The position numbers were made by a program, and so were the translations under genes. The notes beneath the pieces are model-generated. The model was not told where the DNA came from and did not search any database. It saw nothing but the letters and a program-made list of their open reading frames with translations. From contig JAMKCH010022357.1 in the NCBI GenBank assembly GCA_023653785.1, forward strand, positions 1 through 64,000: a DNA stretch of 64,000 nucleotides, given 5' to 3'. Below, piece by piece: positions 58,513 to 64,000 of this stretch (the first letter of the stretch is position 1; every line of letters starts with the position of its first letter). The DNA comes from Ophioderma brevispina (taxonomy: Eukaryota; Echinodermata; Ophiuroidea; Amphilepidida; Ophiodermatidae).

Positions 58513-58762
58513 CAGCCTGCCTCATAAAAAATGGCACAAGCGAAACCCGATTTTTTTTTTCAATATTATATCTCAACATAAGTAAGTCAATATCAATTAT
58601 ATTCATTCTGGCATGATTTTAAACAGATGCCAAGTTTGTAATAAATTCAAGGCCCCATTTCATTGACGTGCAGTATACATTTTGTATTGTTTATTAGTTG
58701 TGAACAAAATATTATCTTTGAACTGATTATGTTGACTATTAAAACTTGTGTCGAAAAAAAAT
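58513..58762. mobile_element. Truncated Tc1/mariner-like MITE
   Basis: Begins after a TA with CAGCCTGCCTCATAAAAAAT and continues with sequence matching the 3' half of 54126-55204 in inverted order (CATTTCATTGACGTGCA, GTATTGTTTATTA). It is cut off before the giant foldback that starts at 58788. Confidence 0.65.
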
Positions 58763-58787
58763 TGACTTCCTTTGTAGGGGAGTATCT

Positions 58788-59400
58788 ACGGAGGGTATCC
58801 GCTGACCCCCCCGGACTCTACCAAACCAATTTTTTAGCTTCAATTTATGTTCTTATAACACTTATAATAAATTTCCCGGCACTCTGGCGATATTCAAGAT
58901 GGCGTCCAAAATGGCCGCCAAATTAGGCAAAATTAAAGAAAATTGGGTATTTAATATCAAACATGTAATACATCCATAATTAATGGTAGAATATAGCTGT
59001 CTGGTCATTGGCATTTAAATTCTGGTATTTGAAGTTTTTACCATATCTAAAAATCCAAGATGGCGCCCAAAATGGCCGCCAAAATAGGCAAAAGTTAAGA
59101 AAATCAGGTATTTAATATCAAACAAGTAATAAATTCATAAAATTAATGTTAAGATATAGCTACCTGGTTATTGGCATTTAAATTCTAGTATTTGAAGTTA
59201 TTGCAATGTCTAAAAATCCAAGATGGCGCCAAAAATGGCCGCCCAAATAGGCAAAATTAAAGAAAACTGTGTATTTAATATAAAAAATTAACAAATTGGT
59301 AAAATTAAGTTGCCTGGTCATTGCCATATGTAAAAATCCAAGATGACGCCCAAAATGGCCGCCAAAATGATTTCACACCAGTAAATAACAGGAGAACAGG
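58788..59400 (+). repeat. Giant foldback, left arm
   Basis: Contains four units with AAGATGGCG or AAGATGACG starting near 58896, 59056, 59220 and 59338, spaced about 120-160 bp. AAnATGGCG resembles the YY1 binding motif. Confidence 0.7.
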
Positions 59401-59507
59401 TAAGTCCAGCCCCCACTGCAAAGGAGGGTGTTTTGTTTTTGGTTGACGTCGACTAAGTGTACCTAAATCTTGAGAGAAAAGGCGAGATCTCGGGTTTAAT
59501 CATCATG

Positions 59508-61215
59508 GCTTAGTCTTCACGGTCCTGTAGCTCGAAAATTTGGGGATAAGTACCCTAATTTCAGGACTGATCAGGTAGGAAATATGATGATCTTCAAGCA
59601 GAATATTAGCTTTAACCCTCGTTTACCGAAGGGGGGGTGGTTACCACCCCCCCCCTTCAGGTTTTTTCCCCGGCTTGCTAAAACCCCCTTTTTTGGTGCC
59701 AAATTATTTAATGTAATTGTCAATTGACATGTTCCGCTCCTTTTAATCCAAAAACATTTTTTTTTTTTTTTTTTTTTATGGGCCCCCCCCCCCCCCCCTT
59801 GGGTACTTAAGTGTTAATATCAAACATGTAATAAATTGGTAAAATTAAAAATTAGATAAGACTGCTTGGTCATTGGCATTTAATTTCTAGTATTTTTTGT
59901 TGTTGTTTGACCTGCAGAGAGGGCCACAATAGCCATCTGCCCAACCATGCCCATACATCTTTCGGGTACACCGTTTGGAACATTGTGGGAGTCGACCAAC
60001 CGGCAGCATCCAGAATGTCAACACAAGAAAGCCCCAGAAGAGAGCGCCCAAGAAGTGGATTGGGAATGGGTATCATGAAGACAAGTAGTCATCCGATCTT
60101 GACATTTTGTGCAAGCACTTCGGATGACATTGTGATCCAGCGGTGCCAGGTACAACATGTTTAAAGGGCTTCTCCGACGTTATGAATAACCGCTTGATGT
60201 TCCCTGATTTTCCCAGTACATTTTTTTTTTTTTTTTTTTTTGCTAGTCTTCACGGTCCAGTAGCTCGAAAAATTTGGGGATAAGTACCCTAATTTCAGGA
60301 CTGATCAGGTAGGAAATATGATGATCTTCAAGCAGAATATTAGCTTTAAGATCTGAGATGTTCCAATGAGGAGAAAATGACGTTTTCATCTCGCCCATTT
60401 TGTACAGGAAAGAATAGGACCTGCATTTACTGGTGTGAAACCAAACAGGCAAAATTACAGAAAATTGAGTATTTAATATCAAACATGTAATAAATTGGTA
60501 AAATTAAAAATTAGATAGGACTGCTTGGTCATTGGCATTTAATTTCTAGTATTTTTTTTGTTGTTGTTGCCATATCTGAAAATCTGAACGTCCAAGCCAA
60601 CACCCGAAAAGGCTGCAAAGATAGGTAAATTGCAGAAAATCGTACACATGATCTCAAAGTGTAGCAAATTGGTAAAATAATACACCTACTCTACCTACCT
60701 CCCGCGGCCTATTTCTGCACCAGAATGCCACTGATGAAAGCTCAGACGGTGGATCAATGCCCAGGAAGGTATACCTAGGTATTTCTGATGAATCCCTAAA
60801 CGCCTAGCTAACCACCTGCCCTAAGCTTAGCTACATTTTAATTTGCAACAAAGAAAAAAGAGGCTTCTACACACCCTACTGGTGTCCACATGTTATCTTT
60901 TGACCTGCAGAGTGGGCCACAATAGCCATCTGCCCAACCATGCCCATACATCTTTCGGGTACACCGTTTGGAACATTGTGGGAGTCGATCAACCGGCAGC
61001 ATCCAGAATGTCCAACACAAGAAAGCCCCAGAAGAGATCGCCCAAGAAGTGGGTTTTGTAAAATGGGTAATCAAGAAAGAACAAGTAATCGCCGATCTTG
61101 ACATTTTGTGCAGCACTTCGGATGACATTGTGATCCGGTGCCAGGTCACAACATGTTCAAAGGCTTCCCGTCGTTATGAATAACGCTTGATTTCCTGATT
61201 TTCCCAGTGCATGTT
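59508..61215 (+). repeat. Direct duplication inside the giant foldback
   Basis: Unit 1 (59508-60240) and unit 2 (60243-61215) share a start (TAGTCTTCACGGTC, AGTAGCTCGAAA), a middle (AATTTCTAGTATTTTTTGTT) and an end (GGGCCACAATAGCCATCTGC to GATTTTCCCAGT). Unit 1 has a MITE hybrid (59616-59813) that unit 2 lacks; unit 2 has about 330 bp (60565-60895) that unit 1 lacks. A run of about 20 T lies at the junction (60220-60240). Confidence 0.75.
59616..59813. mobile_element. Hybrid family B / family A MITE
   Basis: Left end CCCTCGTTTACCGAAGG and the following 120 bp (including CTTGCTAAAACCCCCTTTTT) match family B at 26217. The right end CCCTTGGGTACTTAAGTG matches family A. TTAA borders it on both sides (59612-59615, 59814-59817). 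The uninterrupted sequences at 60346-60349 and 60473-60476 show the two empty TTAA sites. Confidence 0.8.
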
Positions 61216-62889
61216 TTAAGTTACGATCTAAGACCCCTAGCTCACCGGACACTGACTTCTCAAAGCTGCCCTGACCGCTGATCAAGACTGGGAGAAAAAC
61301 TGGTTTGAGGGAAATAGAATAAGGTTTGATTTTTCGCTAAAAACCCACCCGGGACAAGATATAAACCATGTCTTCTGCAGGGCTTGAACCTCTGAACACC
61401 TGTGGCCACTGGCCACCGTCAACAAAAAAAACCTTCATCTTGGCCAGGTCCAAGGTATTGAGCTCCGACAAGGGCTCAAAGTCCTCTGAGGCAAGGTGTT
61501 GGAGCAGTAGGAGAGGGGCCATTGTGGAACCAACCACATACCCGGATGCCTCTCCGCAAACATTCCTTTAATGGGGCAGAGAGGGCCACACTCAAAGAAA
61601 CTGTCATACCATCTCTGAAGCGCATGGTGGACAGCGGCAATGGCAGTTCTAAACACCTGGGCGGTCTTAGAAAGAGCACCCTCAAACTGTTATTTATACG
61701 GCCTAGTTGTTGTGATGTGGTTAACCTTACTGCGTACGAGCACCACAGGCGATGCAGACGGTCCTGTCGATGAAAGTGCGCTGCAGCTGGTACATAGGAG
61801 CACGAGGCAACACCAGATATATTTTGATGGGACACCTTCTCAAAGGACCATTAGGATCATGCACTGGGCGAAATGCGTAATATAGTATTGTTTGACCAAT
61901 CCGCCGTCATTGCGTACCCGTCGACTGCCATTTCGTCCACCTCCCATGTAAAGTATGTTGGAAGTTAGTTATACAAACGAGACGCGAACAGATCCACATG
62001 TGATGACCCCCGGACATTGGGGCCATATTACGTATGAGGAATTAGATCATTGTCAATCCTATGAGGTGCTGCACCTGCAAGTTGATGCCCGTTGTCTGGA
62101 ACCATAGCAGCAGTGGACGTTTCCCAACAGAAACATCTGTCTCCTTCCTCCGGCGCTCGTCAGGTAGGGATATAAAGGTTTTGTTGTCGCAGCGGACTAA
62201 TAAGGGTTTGGCTGCTTGAATATGAGGTAACAGTCCACGAGAAGTGCCAGAATCAACGTCCAAAAATTCCAGCACGTTGAGTTATGGCGGGACTGGGTTG
62301 GTGTCCACCTGCGGACATTGTTCAGAAAAACTCTGAAAAATATGCCACCATCCGAGCTTGGACGTATCTGTCGTCAAGGTCAGGGAGGGGTGCCTGATGG
62401 GAAAGTCACGCCAAAAGTAAGTGGGCGGATGGGCATCCGCAATGCGAGGTTCTAAAATCGAGCGCGGAAGAGAACCGAGATTTGGGAGAAAGGTAAAAAA
62501 TTTTTGGAATTAACCAAATGGGCCAGTATAGACTGAGAAGGTAATTGAATTTGCCTAATGTAGTGAAGCCTACACAAGGGAATAATGCCTATCAGCAGGG
62601 CTAGCACAGTCTCCAAATCCACAACTGTGACGGTGCTCGATTTTGGCTATGATAATCTCGCACACTGTGTCCATCCTGGACACTCTGGAACGTGGGGGTT
62701 ACCCTCTCTGTATTGCAGTCTATGACCCCTCTAGGGGTGCTGGGGTGGTATAGTGCAAATGAGGTTTGCGCATAGTCGATAACAAAAATCTGAAAGGCTT
62801 CCATCAAACGGCAAAAATTTCCGGCACTTTCCGTCTGAGGATTCTAGGTAAGTGTAAATTAATGTATTATTGTTAACAATTTACTACGC
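61216..62889. other. Centre of giant foldback, unrecognised frames
   Basis: Higher in GC than its surroundings. Minus-strand frames at 61337-61835 and 62042-62275 and plus-strand frames at 61368-61885 overlap one another; none exceeds 119 codons and none contains a motif I recognise. A decayed transposase cannot be excluded, so I do not call a gene. Confidence 0.4.
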
Positions 62890-63560
62890 TTTGAGATGAT
62901 GCGTACAATGTGTGAAAATTTTCCCCTTTTTTATGGCACTCATTTTGGGATTCTAGATATGGCAAAAAAAATCAAATACTAGAAAATAAATGCCAATAAT
63001 GATCAGTCAATATATCTAAATGCACAATTTGATTTTAAAATTAATTACTAATTTCTTTAATTTTGCCTATTTTGGGGGGACATTTTGGATGCCATCTTGG
63101 ATTTTGTTATATGGTAAAAAACATCAAACTGAATTTAATGCCAATGATCAGGCAGCTATATTCCAACATAAATTTATGATTTATTAATTGTTTATATTAA
63201 ATACCAGATTTCTGTAACCTTTGCCTATTTTGGCGGTCATTTTGGCGCCCCATCTGGATCGTATATATGGCAAAAATTCAAATACTAGGAATTAAAATAG
63301 CAATGACTAGACAGCTATATTCTAACATTAATTTTATGAATTTATTACATGTTTGATAGTAAATACCAAATTTTTTTGATATTAAATTACCAATTTCTGT
63401 AATGCCTATTTTGCGGCCATTTGGGAGGCCATCTTAAATATCGCAGTGAGTCGCCGGGAAATTTATTTGTGAACACTCAAAAAGTGTTATAGGCCATAAA
63501 AACGAAGCTAAAAAGTTGGTTTGTAGAGTCCGGGGGGGGGTGTCAGCGGATACCCTCCGT
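62890..63560 (-). repeat. Giant foldback, right arm
   Basis: Inverted relative of the left arm, with the unit sequence in reverse order (GGCCATTTGGGAGGCCATCTT near 63412, GGCGGTCATTTTGGCGCCCC near 63230, GCCATCTTGGATTTTG near 63090), ending GGATACCCTCCGT at 63560. Confidence 0.7.
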
Positions 63561-64000
63561 TGTTTCTTCTGTCATGATGCAATCTTTGTGCGCTTTAAGA
63601 CAGCATGGATAACTTGCAACCCCATGCATTATAAGTGGCACAAACAAGCACAGAGGCTGTTGTAGATCAAATGGAACCAAGAGTACGGGTTGAGAAAATT
63701 TTAGAAGGAGAGGTGTACTGTGTTTTAATTACCACTCTACTCATGATACCACAGAACATGCTATGGCCTCTAGTTTTCTTAAACATAGAGCATTTTAGTG
63801 ATTAATAATGATTTGAAAAGTGTATTGGGTATTTTCATACTTTCCTGACTTATGCGACCGTAACCGTAAATGAACATTCATACGGAGAATATTACTAGTA
63901 CCTATTTTCTAGGACGAATATACTTAGTATATCAATCGCAGCTTATGATAATATTGGAGTGAGAGAAAAGAAAACGCAGAAGCTATATCTGTGGTACCAA
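63561..64000. other. Window end, no feature seen
   Basis: AT-rich sequence beyond the giant foldback. No coding, repeat or regulatory signal recognised. Confidence 0.55.

Larger units (their letters stand above)
58788..63560. mobile_element. Giant foldback element, 4.8 kb
   Basis: The two ends are inverted copies starting ACGGAGGGTATCCGCTGAC and continuing through a C-run, CGGACTCTAC and TTTTTTAGCTTC. Arms extend about 600 bp (58788-59400 and 62890-63560). The arms are built from repeated units containing AAGATGGCGxCCAAAATGGC, TTTAATATCAAACATG, ATAGCTG and GGTCATTGGCATTTAAATTC. The middle (59.4-62.9 kb) holds a direct duplication and several short frames on both strands, none of which I recognise. 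No clear target-site duplication was found. A transposase may be absent or too diverged to see. Confidence 0.7.

Noticed and set aside
1..64000. CRISPR arrays, operons, prophage or bacterial genes
   Set aside because: No regularly spaced short repeats, no clustered ORFs with ribosome binding sites; the window is intron-rich animal DNA.

Overview
This is animal nuclear DNA, AT-rich and intron-dominated, most likely from a marine invertebrate. The evidence is one TRPC-type cation-channel gene split into small exons over about 47 kb, with Penelope-like and non-LTR retroelements, a tRNA-derived SINE and many foldback or MITE elements in its introns. Nothing prokaryotic was seen. I cannot name the species.

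The only host gene I can support runs on the minus strand from about 57.0 kb down to about 9.9 kb. Eleven exons were found by translating the minus strand and checking splice phase at each junction. In transcript order they encode an ankyrin segment (56.9 kb), the linker up to the TRPC pre-membrane helices (42.7, 40.2, 34.4 and 18.7 kb), the FVAHPNCQQ motif with S1 (16.8 kb), S2 (16.0 kb), S3 (13.5 kb), a long S3-S4 loop with S4 and S5 (12.3-12.9 kb), pore and S6 (11.3 kb) and the EWKF TRP box (10.0 kb). The last ten exons join in phase to give about 555 residues. One exon between 56.9 and 42.8 kb and the N-terminus were not found. Oddities are a glycosylation-rich S3-S4 loop, a 33-nt alternative exon start holding two stop codons, and a stop shortly after the TRP box.

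Region by region: 0-2.4 kb is non-coding with irregular repeats and AT microsatellites. 2.47-5.16 kb is a decayed Penelope-like element (PLE) whose two flanking direct repeats each carry a hammerhead ribozyme; the cleavage sites are 2,540 bp apart. 5.17-8.09 kb holds a second PLE on the minus strand, abutted head-to-head by a 3' fragment of a third. 9.9-57 kb is the TRPC gene. Its introns contain TTAA-target MITEs, a tRNA-Thr-like foldback (17.1-18.35 kb), LINE remnants (20.4-20.8 and 47.5-49.4 kb), two insertions bounded by unusually long direct repeats (22.5-23.3 and 37.5-38.6 kb), foldbacks (32.7-33.4, 35.1-36.0, 38.7-39.7 kb), a SINE (50.4-50.8 kb), a tandem array with nuclear-receptor-like sites (51.0-51.6 kb) and a Tc1/mariner-like MITE (54.1-55.2 kb). 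58.8-63.56 kb is one 4.8 kb foldback element with about 0.6 kb inverted arms built from subrepeats; it carries an internal duplication that preserves empty target sites for two MITE families.

The repeats do not form a pathway; they are the load carried by a large, probably functional ion-channel gene. The strongest non-textbook signals are the paired hammerhead ribozymes, the TTAA empty-site evidence, the long-duplication insertions and the unusual TRPC S2-S4 region.
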